Shown here one piece after another: positions 1-7,244 of a DNA stretch of 10,502 bases; position 1 is the stretch's first letter, and the number at the start of each line of letters is the position of its first letter. The notes beneath the pieces are model-generated. The model saw only the letters and a list, made by a program, of their open reading frames with translations, was not told the origin of the DNA and ran no database searches. This DNA is from an uncultured bacterium (GTDB lineage Bacteria > Methylomirabilota > Methylomirabilia > Rokubacteriales > CSP1-6), in the NCBI GenBank assembly GCA_946479205.1, contig CAMLFJ010000058.1, positions 1-10,502 of the forward strand. The letters are read 5' to 3'. The position numbers and the translations under genes are program-made.

Positions 1-120
1 CACGTCGGCGGCCTGCGAGCGGGCGGCGGGCGGCGAGGAGAGCGCGCCGCCCAGCGCGGCCAGCAGCACCAGCCCGACGAGAAAGCCGAACGGACGTCCG
101 GGACGCAGTAGTCTGTTCAT
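1..120 (-). CDS. tolB: TolB N-terminus (partial; gene continues beyond position 1)
   Basis: This is the first 40 codons of a minus-strand gene that leaves the window. It starts with ATG at 118-120. The peptide has a short basic start (MNRLLRPGR), a hydrophobic core at about residues 11-27 (FGFLVGLVLLAALGGAL) and a small-residue, Pro/Ala-rich stretch ending SQAADV, which is a classic Sec signal peptide. It starts 18 nt after the tolA stop with GGTGAG about 4 nt upstream, so it is the fourth gene of the tolQ-tolR-tolA run. In most Gram-negative genomes that position is tolB, the periplasmic beta-propeller partner of Pal. The signal peptide is seen directly. The TolB identity rests on gene order only, because none of the propeller is visible. 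Another periplasmic protein is possible. Confidence 0.7.
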   Translation of the reverse strand, partial: MNRLLRPGRPFGFLVGLVLLAALGGALSSPPAARSQAADV

Positions 121-138
121 GACTCACCCATTCGTGTG

Positions 139-1014
139 TCAGCCGCGACGAAGGTCGAAGGTGAACAGGATGCGAAGCGACGGCTTCGTCCAGTCGTCGG
201 GCAGTTTCGGAAAAGGGCCCGCCGCCATGACCGCGCGAAGGGCCGCATTGTCGTAGAAGGCGTTGCCGGAGCTCTTGTGGATGGCGGGCGGCTTGATCGA
301 GCCGTCGCGCTGGATCTCGACATAGATCTGCGGCTTTTGCTGCGGGTCGGTGGGCTGGTTCTGTCGCTGCCATTCCTGCTCGACCTTCTGGAGCACCTGC
401 CGGAGGTACCACGCGTGCGGGAAGTCGCCCACGTCGAGGGTGAGGGCGCCCGCGCCGGTGACGGTACCGGTCGCCGCGCCCAGCGAGGCCGTCTCCTGGG
501 GCCGCGTCGATTCGGCCGCCTTCTCGCCCTGCGGCCGCCCCGAGGGCGGAGTGGCCAGCGACGGCAGCTCCTTCTCACCGGGACGTGGCACGGTCGTGCG
601 CGGGGGCAGCGGCTTGGCCGCGGGCAGCGACGGAGGCGGGAGGCTCGGCGCGGGAACCGGCTTCGGCGCCTCGCGGGGTGGAGCCGGCGCTTTCTCCGCC
701 GGCTCGGGCTCGGGGACGCGCGGGGCCACCGGGGCCTGCGGGCGCGCGGGGAGCGTCGGCGCCGCCGGCGCGTTCGGGTTCCCGACCGCGGCCACCATCG
801 GCACCAGGTTGACGACCTGGATCTTCTCGGGACGCCAGCCACCCCACATCACGAACGCGGCCATGCCGCCGAACAGCACGACGTGCGCGACGGCGGAGAA
901 GCCGATGGCCCTCAGCGGCAGGCGCCGCTGCCGCAGCGCCGGCCCCGGCCGTCTCAGACCGGGATCGGGAAGCGGGCCGATGGGGTAGCGGCGGGCGGCC
1001 ATCGTGGAGCTCAT
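139..1014 (-). CDS. tolA: TolA/TonB-type energy-transducing envelope protein
   Basis: A 291-residue inner-membrane protein that should span the periplasm and pass proton-motive force from TolQR to TolB/Pal. Residues 1-35 are a basic cytoplasmic tail and 36-58 form one membrane segment. That segment holds the S-x3-H pattern (S40, H44) known from TonB and TolA anchors. Residues 79-165 are a Pro/Ala/Glu-rich linker. Residues 190-291 form a TonB/TolA C-terminal-like domain containing VEIQRDGSI and NAALRAV, ending in ILFTFDLRRG. Its ATG overlaps the tolR stop (ATGA), which implies translational coupling. The linker is proline-rich like TonB, not the long Ala/Lys/Glu helix of enterobacterial TolA, and the protein is shorter than E. 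coli TolA (about 420 residues). Gene order favours TolA; a TonB label cannot be excluded from sequence alone. Confidence 0.85.
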   Translation of the reverse strand: MSSTMAARRYPIGPLPDPGLRRPGPALRQRRLPLRAIGFSAVAHVVLFGGMAAFVMWGGWRPEKIQVVNLVPMVAAVGNPNAPAAPTLPARPQAPVAPRVPEPEPAEKAPAPPREAPKPVPAPSLPPPSLPAAKPLPPRTTVPRPGEKELPSLATPPSGRPQGEKAAESTRPQETASLGAATGTVTGAGALTLDVGDFPHAWYLRQVLQKVEQEWQRQNQPTDPQQKPQIYVEIQRDGSIKPPAIHKSSGNAFYDNAALRAVMAAGPFPKLPDDWTKPSLRILFTFDLRRG

Positions 1015-1440
1015 CGAGCGCGGGTCGGCTCCGTCACCATGCCGAGCTTCTCGATCCCGGCGCGACGCACGCGGTCCATGGTCTCCACCACGAGCCCGTA
1101 CTGCAGGGCCTGGTCCGCCCGCAGGTAGAGCGTCTTGTCCTGCCGGTTCTTGAACAGGTCGCGCAGCGCCTGCTCGACCGCGCCCAGGGCCACCGGCTTG
1201 TCGTTGATGTAGATCGTCTGCTCTTTCGTCACCGTCAGCACCACCCGCTCCTCGACCGCGGTGGGCTTGCCCGAGCTCTTGGGCAGGTTTACGTCGATGC
1301 CGCGGTACATGAGGGGCGCGGTGAGCATGAAGATGAGGAGGAGCACGAGGATGACGTCGACGAGCGGGATGATGTTGATCTCGGACATCGTCCCGCCGAT
1401 ACGATAGCTGCTGCCGCCGCCGTAGTCGGGGGTGTCGACC

Positions 1441-1451
<11 letters not shown>
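1011..1451 (-). CDS. tolR: TolR (ExbD/TolR family proton-channel subunit)
   Basis: A 146-residue ExbD/TolR-family protein of the TolQR inner-membrane motor. A short cytoplasmic N-terminus (residues 1-26) leads into a single membrane helix at about 27-47 (NIIPLVDVILVLLLIFML). Asp32 sits within that helix in the place of the proton-carrying Asp23 of E. coli TolR. The rest is a periplasmic domain with the usual LPKSSG segment just after the membrane, a short beta-strand region (VVLTVTKEQTIYIND) and a terminal helix ending near KLGMVTEP. Its ATG lies inside the end of tolQ (11 nt overlap) and its stop overlaps the tolA start by 4 nt. Both overlaps support one coupled operon. Length and motifs are normal for the family. 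ExbD is the alternative name, but the tolA and tolB-like neighbours favour TolR. Confidence 0.93.
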
Positions 1452-2181
<730 letters not shown>

Positions 2182-2238
2182 CCGGGGGTTCTCCTTGTAC
2201 GAGTGAATGGTGAACGACGTGTCGAATTGTTTGATTTG

Positions 2239-2268
2239 ATGATACCGGAGCCTTTTTCAGGGTGTCAA
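2239..2268 (-). promoter_or_regulatory. Sigma-70-type promoter for the tol operon
   Basis: On the complement, TTGACA (2263-2268, a perfect -35) is followed after 18 bp by TATCAT (2239-2244; 5 of 6 bases match TATAAT). Transcription would begin near 2232, giving a leader of about 50 nt before the tolQ GTG, with the AAGGAG ribosome site inside it. The element lies in an AT-rich island that stands out from the GC-rich surroundings. It was found by eye and not tested. Confidence 0.72.
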
Positions 2269-2307
2269 CAAATTCGCCCCGAAAACGCCTGAAAAGTCGC
2301 TGAATTA

Positions 2308-2336
2308 TTGACAGTCTCGGGGTCCGGCCGTATAAG
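2308..2336 (+). promoter_or_regulatory. Near-consensus promoter giving a leaderless lgt transcript
   Basis: TTGACA (2308-2313, perfect -35) and TATAAG (2331-2336; 5 of 6) are separated by exactly 17 bp. The lgt ATG begins at 2343, only 6 nt after the -10 box, so the usual start point falls on or next to the A of the ATG. No Shine-Dalgarno sequence is present because the -10 box occupies that place. The -35 box lies 39 bp from the -35 box of the opposite tol promoter, so the two operons diverge from one control region. Confidence 0.75.
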
Positions 2337-2342
2337 CCTTCT

Positions 2343-3125
2343 ATGTTCCAGTCGCCGGGGGCCATCGCGGTGCACGTGGGTCCCATCGCGGTTCGCTGGT
2401 ACGGCGTGCTCATGGCGACGGCGATGGCCCTGGGCCTCTGGCTCGCGCACCGGGACGCGCGGCGCCGGGGCCTCGATCCCGAGCGCCTGCTGAAGGCCTC
2501 CGAGCTGGCGCTGCTGGGCGGCCTGATCGGCGCGCGGCTCTATTACGTGGCATTCAACCTCGACTACTACAGTCAGTCCCCCGGTAAAATCTTCGCGCTC
2601 TGGGAAGGCGGGCTCGCCATCCACGGTGGCGTGCTGGGCGGCATCCTGGTGGGCGGGATCTATGCCTGGCGTCGGCGCCTGCCCCTCCGGCAGTACCTCG
2701 ACGTGGCCGCGCCCAGCCTGGCGCTCGGGCAGGCGATCGGCCGATGGGGCAACTTCTTCAACGAGGAAGCCTTCGGCCGGCCCACCGAGCTGCCGTGGAA
2801 GCTCTACATCTCGCCGCCGCACCGGCCACTGCCGCTGGCCCAGTCCGAGTTCTTCCACCCCACGTTCCTCTACGAGTCCGCGTGGGACCTGGTGGTGTTC
2901 GGCCTGCTCGCGTTCATGCTGCGCGATCGCCTCGAGCGGGCGCCGGGCGCGCTGTTCCTGGCCTACATCGGTCTCTACTCGCTCGGCCGGCTCTTCACCG
3001 AAGCGCTCCGCACCGACCCGCTGATGCTGGGCTCGCTCCGCGTCGCGCAGCTCGTGAGCCTGCTCTGCATGGCCCTGGCTCTGGTGGGCGTGCCACTGCT
3101 GCTGCGTCGCCGCCGCCCGGCCTGA
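2343..3125 (+). CDS. lgt: Prolipoprotein diacylglyceryl transferase
   Basis: Lgt moves a diacylglyceryl group from phosphatidylglycerol to the lipobox cysteine of prolipoproteins in the inner membrane, the first step of lipoprotein maturation. The 260-residue protein has the expected multi-pass pattern. The family signature is perfect at residues 133-145 (GRWGNFFNEEAFG). The N-terminal GPIAVRWYG (13-21), His94 in LAIHGGVLGG, FHPTFLYES (171-179) and GRLFTEALR (215-223) match the conserved blocks around E. coli H103, R143 and R239/E243. The ATG at 2343 gives a normal N-terminus but has no ribosome site, and the promoter suggests a leaderless mRNA. A DNA methyltransferase follows 23 nt downstream. 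Its function fits a window that also carries lipoprotein genes. No key residue is missing. Confidence 0.96.
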   Translation: MFQSPGAIAVHVGPIAVRWYGVLMATAMALGLWLAHRDARRRGLDPERLLKASELALLGGLIGARLYYVAFNLDYYSQSPGKIFALWEGGLAIHGGVLGGILVGGIYAWRRRLPLRQYLDVAAPSLALGQAIGRWGNFFNEEAFGRPTELPWKLYISPPHRPLPLAQSEFFHPTFLYESAWDLVVFGLLAFMLRDRLERAPGALFLAYIGLYSLGRLFTEALRTDPLMLGSLRVAQLVSLLCMALALVGVPLLLRRRRPA

Positions 3126-3148
3126 TTCGCGGCCGATCCCCCGGCGGC

Positions 3149-3823
3149 ATGAGGCGCTACGCGAGCCGCGACGGACGGCTTCGTCTCTTCGTGGGCGACA
3201 GCCGTCGCCTGGCCGGCGTCGCCACCGGCAGCGTGGGGGTCATCCTGACCTCGCCGCCCTACTGGGTGCGCGGGCGCGGGCGCGCGCGGGCCGAGCGCTA
3301 CGCGCGCGAGCTCGCGTCCGGCTTCGCGCGCGAGTGGCGCCGGGTGCTGGCCGACCACGGCGATCTCTGGCTCGTGATCGGCGACCGGCACGACGGGATC
3401 GAGTGGGTGGGGATGGACGCCTTGATCGCGGGCCGGCTCCGGCGCGCCGGGTTCTCGCTGCAGGCCCAGGGGCTCTGGGCCCAGGTGCGCTCGCGCGAGC
3501 GCTGGGACAACCGGGTGAACCACCTGCTGCGCTTCCGGAAGGCGGGGCACCCCGTGCGACCGAGCGGGGACACGCTCTGCTGGATGCTGCCCCTGCCGCG
3601 CTCGCACCCGGAGAGCCTCTGGGACGCCACCCCGGATCCGGTGCTCCGCGGATTGCTCGCGCGCTCCGCGCGCCGGGGCGCCGTGCTCGACCCGTTCGCG
3701 GGGGCGGGAACCGTGGGCCGCATCGCGGCCGCGCTCGGGCGGGAGTGGATCGGGGTGGAGCGAGATCCGCACATGGCGGCGCTGGCCGCGCGGCGGCTGC
3801 GCCTCCGCCCGGTCAGGGCCTGA
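3149..3823 (+). CDS. Small beta-class DNA methyltransferase (N4-cytosine or N6-adenine)
   Basis: A 224-residue S-adenosylmethionine-dependent DNA amino-methyltransferase. The catalytic motif IV TSPPYW is at residues 34-39 and the cofactor motif DPFAGAGT at 181-188, followed by IGVERD with the acidic E204. Motif IV before motif I is the beta order. TSPPYW is common in N4-cytosine enzymes but also occurs in N6-adenine ones, so the modified base is open. GDLWLVIGD (71-79) and RWDNRVNHLLRFRKAG (118-133) match the family's middle blocks. The open frame extends upstream into lgt, but homology-like sequence begins near MRRYASRDGRLRLFVGDS, so I use ATG 3149; no good ribosome site is seen. It lies 23 nt after lgt and may be cotranscribed. 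It is short, with little room for a target-recognition domain, and no restriction enzyme is adjacent. Confidence 0.85.
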   Translation: MRRYASRDGRLRLFVGDSRRLAGVATGSVGVILTSPPYWVRGRGRARAERYARELASGFAREWRRVLADHGDLWLVIGDRHDGIEWVGMDALIAGRLRRAGFSLQAQGLWAQVRSRERWDNRVNHLLRFRKAGHPVRPSGDTLCWMLPLPRSHPESLWDATPDPVLRGLLARSARRGAVLDPFAGAGTVGRIAAALGREWIGVERDPHMAALAARRLRLRPVRA

Positions 3824-5039
3824 GCGTCGACTCCACCAGCCGGCGCAGCGAGGCCTCGTCGAAGGCGATGGCCCGCCGGCTCGGCGCGCTCGCCTCCGTC
3901 TTGAGCCCGGTCTCGCTCAGGATCACGCAGATGGTCGCGTCCGGATCGATGGCCCGCTCGGCGAGCAGCCGCCGCAGCACCGCGAGCGTGGCCACGCCGG
4001 TCGGTCCGGCCCAGATGCCCTCGGTGCGGGCGAGCAGGGCCTGCGTCTCGAGGATCTCCTCGTCCTCCGCCTCGCCCGCCACCCCGCCGGTCTCGTTCAG
4101 GATGCGCAGCACCCACTCGCCCTTGCGGCCCGGGTTGCCGGCGGCGAGGCCCTCGGCCACCGTGTAGCCGATCTTCACCGGCTCGAGCGGCCCCTTGCCG
4201 CGCCACGCGCGGGTGATCGCGTTGGCCCGCGCCGCCTGGGCGGCCACCATCAACGGCCGCCGCGGGATCCAGCCGAGCCGCTCCATCTCGCCGAAGCCAC
4301 GGTGGGTCGCGATGAAAGTCTCGCCCACCGCCGCGGGCGCCACCACCACGTCGGGGGCCCGCCAGCCCGACTGCTCGGCGATCTCGTAGGCGAGCGTCTT
4401 CTTGCCCTCGTGCTTGTAGGCGTTGCGGGAGGCACCGCAGTCGAAGAAGAGCCGCTCCTCGACGAGCCGGTCCCAGATGGTGATGAGGTCGTCGTAGACC
4501 CCCTGGTAGAGGACGAGGTCGGTGGCGGCGGCGGTCATATGGAGGAGCTTGGGCGCCGAGGTCCGCTCGTACGCGAAGATCAGCGAGCGCAGGCCCGCGC
4601 GCGCCGAGTAGGCGGCGATGGACGAGCCCGCGTTGCCGGAGCTCACCACCGACGTGGCGCGGAAGCCGAACTGGAGCGCGGCCGCCACCGCGGTCGGGGA
4701 GGAGCGGTCCTTCACGGTGCCGGTGGGATTGCTGCCCTCGAACTTGACCTGGAGCCGGCGCACCCCGAGCTGCCGGCCGAGCGCCGGGCAGTCGAGCAGC
4801 GGGCTCTGGCCCTCGCCGAGAGTCACGCGATGGGCGGGATCGGCGATGGGCAGCACCGGCGCGTAGCGCCAGAGGCCACCGCCGGTGAAGACCCCCGGTC
4901 CCGCGCGGCGGAGCGCCTCCCAGTCGTAGGTGAGCTCGAGGAGGCCGCGGCAGGCCGTGCACTCGAGCAGGTAGTCGAGGGGATGCTCCTTCCCGCACTC
5001 GATGCAGCGGAGCGCGGTGGCGAACGACTCCCGCGTCAT
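3813..5039 (-). CDS. Threonine-synthase-like PLP enzyme (fold type II)
   Basis: A 408-residue PLP-dependent enzyme of the threonine synthase group, which normally converts O-phosphohomoserine to threonine. The N-terminus has two CxxC pairs (C12/C15 and C27/C30), as in the zinc-ribbon-like start of many ThrC proteins. The PLP lysine is K110 within EGSNPTGTVKDRSS. The phosphate-binding-type SSGNAGSS lies at 133-140, and VAEGLAAGNPG and AGPTGVATLAVL occur later. Typical threonine synthases read NPTGSFKDRGM, so TVKDRSS is unusual and the substrate may differ. No thrA or thrB is nearby. The ATG overlaps the glycosyltransferase stop by 4 nt (ATGA) and the CxxC pairs start soon after; the much longer upstream open frame is read-through of the other gene. 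The gene ends inside the methyltransferase gene on the other strand. Confidence 0.82.
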   Translation of the reverse strand: MTRESFATALRCIECGKEHPLDYLLECTACRGLLELTYDWEALRRAGPGVFTGGGLWRYAPVLPIADPAHRVTLGEGQSPLLDCPALGRQLGVRRLQVKFEGSNPTGTVKDRSSPTAVAAALQFGFRATSVVSSGNAGSSIAAYSARAGLRSLIFAYERTSAPKLLHMTAAATDLVLYQGVYDDLITIWDRLVEERLFFDCGASRNAYKHEGKKTLAYEIAEQSGWRAPDVVVAPAAVGETFIATHRGFGEMERLGWIPRRPLMVAAQAARANAITRAWRGKGPLEPVKIGYTVAEGLAAGNPGRKGEWVLRILNETGGVAGEAEDEEILETQALLARTEGIWAGPTGVATLAVLRRLLAERAIDPDATICVILSETGLKTEASAPSRRAIAFDEASLRRLVESTLRP

Positions 5040-6013
5040 CCCTTGAGGACGGCCAGCATCGTCTCGATGCGGTGGCGCAGGGTGTGCTCGGCGAGGGCGC
5101 GCTTGCGCGCCCGCTCCCCGATGTCGCGCGCCTCGTCGGGGTGGGCGAGGTAGTGGTCGAGCTGCCGGCGCAGCTCGGCGAGGTCGTGGTACACGACCGC
5201 CTCTTCCCCCGCGGTGAAGAGGTGGGCGAGCTCGTCCTTGGCGTCCACCACCTGACACGCCGCGCTCGCCGCGAGCTCGAAGGCCCGCGTGTTCACGCCC
5301 ACGATGTCGTTCATCGGGTGATGGTGGTTGAGCGACAGCGTCGAGCCCGAGTACACCGCGAGCTTGGCCCGTCCCCACACCGGCCCGCCCGCCACCATCG
5401 CGCGCACCTCGGGGGCCTCCACCCGATCCCACCCGCCGCCCCAGAGGCGTACCGGGTAGCCGGCCAGCTCGCGCACGAAGCGCGTGCGGTAGGGATAGGC
5501 GTTGCCGACGAAGCTGATCGGCGCCGCGAAGCGCCGCGTCTCCTCCGCGGTCGGCTCGATGGGGTGGTGCTGCTCGGGCACGCAGTACATCGGCAGGTAG
5601 TGCAGGTTGCGCAGGCCGGCCAGCTCCAGCGCCCGCAGCGCGTAGCGCTCCTTGGTGAAGAACGCGTCGTAGGCCTCGACGCAGTCGAAGGGGATCATCC
5701 ACAGCGGGTTGTCCGGGAAGAAGTTCAGGAAGCGCGTGTCGATCCGGGCCTTGACGCGCCGGATGAGGCCGGGGGTGACCGGCCCGCCCTTGATCACGAG
5801 CACGAGGTCCGGCCGCCACGCGACGCAGGCGCGCTCGAGACGGCGGAGGATGAAGATCTGGTAGGTGGCCTTGGTGCTGCGATTCTTGTAGAGCGGGTTA
5901 TCGCGGCGGTAGGCGAAGGTCCGCACCTCGTGGCCCATGGCCACGAGCTCGTCGCGGAAGTCCATCCCCATCAACCCGGGACGGGCGAACGGCAGGACGA
6001 TCAGCCAGCGCAC
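5036..6013 (-). CDS. CgeB-type glycosyltransferase
   Basis: A 325-residue protein that looks like the CgeB / Glyco_trans_1_2 group of GT-B glycosyltransferases. The N-terminal half starts with a Rossmann-type strand (MRWLIVLPF) and a Gly/Met turn, then LVIKGGPVTP and FLNFFPDNPLWMIPFD (95-110), resembling the first domain of this group. The C-terminal half has ISFVGNAYPYR (166-176), the SLNHHHPMNDIVGVNTRAFELAASAACQ block (227-254) and a terminal LDHYLAHPDEARDIGERAR helix, typical of the nucleotide-sugar domain. The start is GTG at 6011-6013, selected because the first beta strand begins there; no clear ribosome site is seen. It follows the LLM gene by 30 nt and overlaps the PLP enzyme by 4 nt. 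Donor and acceptor are unknown. No signal peptide is visible, so it is probably cytosolic. Confidence 0.82.
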   Translation of the reverse strand: MRWLIVLPFARPGLMGMDFRDELVAMGHEVRTFAYRRDNPLYKNRSTKATYQIFILRRLERACVAWRPDLVLVIKGGPVTPGLIRRVKARIDTRFLNFFPDNPLWMIPFDCVEAYDAFFTKERYALRALELAGLRNLHYLPMYCVPEQHHPIEPTAEETRRFAAPISFVGNAYPYRTRFVRELAGYPVRLWGGGWDRVEAPEVRAMVAGGPVWGRAKLAVYSGSTLSLNHHHPMNDIVGVNTRAFELAASAACQVVDAKDELAHLFTAGEEAVVYHDLAELRRQLDHYLAHPDEARDIGERARKRALAEHTLRHRIETMLAVLKG

Positions 6014-6043
6014 GGGCGAAGCGTATCACACCGACGCCGCGCC

Positions 6044-7033
6044 TCAGGCGAAGGCGGGCCGCACTTCCTTCGCGAGCAGCTCCAGCTCGCGCATGATGTG
6101 GCGGTGGGGCATGCCGGGGAAGAACACCCGGCAGATCAGATGGGTCACCCCATACTCGCTGACGAAGGGCCGGAGCGCGCGGATGACCTGCTCGGGCCCG
6201 CCGATGAGGAAGCGGTTCTTCATGAGCCCGTCGAGATCGGTGGCGATGGAGGCGTCGATGAACGGATGCCGCCAGCCCCCCGCGTACTCCTTGCGGTACG
6301 AGATCATGATGTGCTTCTCGGCGAGCTCGCGCGCCTCGCGGTCGGTGTCGGCGATGATCACGTCGCGGGTGAGCGGCCACTCGGTGACCGGCGGCGTCCG
6401 GCCCGCCGCCTTCCGGTTGGCCAGGAACTGCTGCTTGCCCGCGAGCAGGCGGGCCAGGTCCGCGGTCGGCCCCGGGATCCAGTTGTCGGCGAGGGTGGCC
6501 GCCCGGCGCAGGGTGACGTCGCCCCACCCGCCGATCCAGACCGGAGGGTGCGGACGGCTGATGGACTTGGGCTCGAGGCGGCCCGTCACCTTGTAGTAGG
6601 TGCCCTGGTGGGACACCGACTCCTGGGTCCACAGGGCCTTCATGATCGCGAGCTGCTCCTCGAAGCGCGCGCCGCGCTTCTCGAGCTCGGCGCCGTAGAG
6701 GGCGAACTCGTCCGGCTTGTAGCCGATCGCGATCCCGAGCACGAAGCGCCCGCCCGACATCACGTCGAGCATCGCCGCGTCCTCGGCGAGCCGGACCGGG
6801 TGGTAGAACGGGGCCACCAGGATGTCGGTGCCGAGGCGCATGCGGGTGGTCCGCGTCGCGAAGCCCGCGAGCACCGGGAGCGGGGAGGGCCAGTAGTGAT
6901 CGGTGACCGAGTGGTGCTCCTCCATCCAGACCGAGTCGAAGCCCAGCTCCTCCGCGCGCGTGACTTCCTCGAGCGCGTCGCGGTAGTAGTGCCCGCCCTC
7001 GATGGGGATGAAGCCGATCTGGAGAGGGGCCAC
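6044..7033 (-). CDS. LLM-class flavin-dependent oxidoreductase
   Basis: A 329-residue luciferase-like monooxygenase-family protein with the TIM-barrel pattern of the group. Landmarks are IGFIPIEGG at the start, AEELGFDSVWMEEHH (27-41), RLGTDILVAPFYHPVRLAED (66-85), DVMSGGRFVLGIAIGYKPDEF (90-110) and PHPPVWIGGWGD (161-172). Members use FMN or coenzyme F420 to oxidise or reduce varied substrates; the sequence does not tell me which cofactor or substrate applies. The start is GTG at 7031-7033, 4 nt after the stop of the tautomerase-like gene. A few residues further in would also fit the family start, but no ATG lies there. The close spacing places it in the same transcript. Length is normal and no domain is missing. 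Confidence 0.92.
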   Translation of the reverse strand: MAPLQIGFIPIEGGHYYRDALEEVTRAEELGFDSVWMEEHHSVTDHYWPSPLPVLAGFATRTTRMRLGTDILVAPFYHPVRLAEDAAMLDVMSGGRFVLGIAIGYKPDEFALYGAELEKRGARFEEQLAIMKALWTQESVSHQGTYYKVTGRLEPKSISRPHPPVWIGGWGDVTLRRAATLADNWIPGPTADLARLLAGKQQFLANRKAAGRTPPVTEWPLTRDVIIADTDREARELAEKHIMISYRKEYAGGWRHPFIDASIATDLDGLMKNRFLIGGPEQVIRALRPFVSEYGVTHLICRVFFPGMPHRHIMRELELLAKEVRPAFA

Positions 7034-7037
7034 CGCG

Positions 7038-7223
7038 CTACTTGTCGCTGGCCAGCTTGCCGTTCACGCCCCAGTTCGTCTTCTCGACGTCCTGGAAGAC
7101 GATGTGCACCTGATCGGCGGTGGTCTTGCCGATCTTGACCATCGCGTCGGTGATGGCGGCGGTGATCTCGCGCTTCTGCTGGTCGGTGCGGCCGGCGTAC
7201 CACTGGACGGTGATGTTGGGCAT
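7038..7223 (-). CDS. 4-oxalocrotonate tautomerase-family protein
   Basis: A 61-residue member of the tautomerase superfamily, a beta-alpha-beta subunit that assembles into oligomers and uses an N-terminal proline as base. After Met removal it starts with Pro1 (PNITVQWYAGRT) and keeps Arg11 in GRT, followed by QQKREITAAITDAM and a C-terminal NWGVNGKLASD. An ungapped comparison with Pseudomonas 4-oxalocrotonate tautomerase (recalled) puts His at position 39 instead of the substrate-binding Arg39 and Trp50 instead of Phe50, so the classical substrate is doubtful. The start is firm: GAGGAGG (7229-7235 on the complement) sits 5 nt upstream of ATG. It lies between the lipoprotein gene (21 nt gap) and the LLM gene (4 nt gap), which hints at a shared catabolic or detoxifying role with the oxidoreductase. 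That link is inference. Confidence 0.9.
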   Translation of the reverse strand: MPNITVQWYAGRTDQQKREITAAITDAMVKIGKTTADQVHIVFQDVEKTNWGVNGKLASDK

Positions 7224-7244
7224 GGGAGCCTCCTCGGGGTGCGG

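Noticed and set aside
2744..3148. An N-terminal extension of the methyltransferase into lgt
   Set aside because: Residues from this stretch are a shadow of lgt. Methyltransferase-like sequence begins at about 3149.
3126..3812. Restriction-modification system
   Set aside because: Only a methyltransferase is present; neither neighbour (lgt or the PLP enzyme) resembles an endonuclease.
5040..5819. An N-terminal extension of the PLP enzyme
   Set aside because: The frame stays open but is the wrong frame of the glycosyltransferase gene. The CxxC start and the ATGA overlap place the true start at 5039.
5072..7138. A 688-codon open frame on the plus strand
   Set aside because: It runs antisense through the PLP enzyme, glycosyltransferase and LLM genes, which have strong family motifs. 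Its own translation is low-complexity Arg/Gly/His/Val typical of GC-rich antisense frames.
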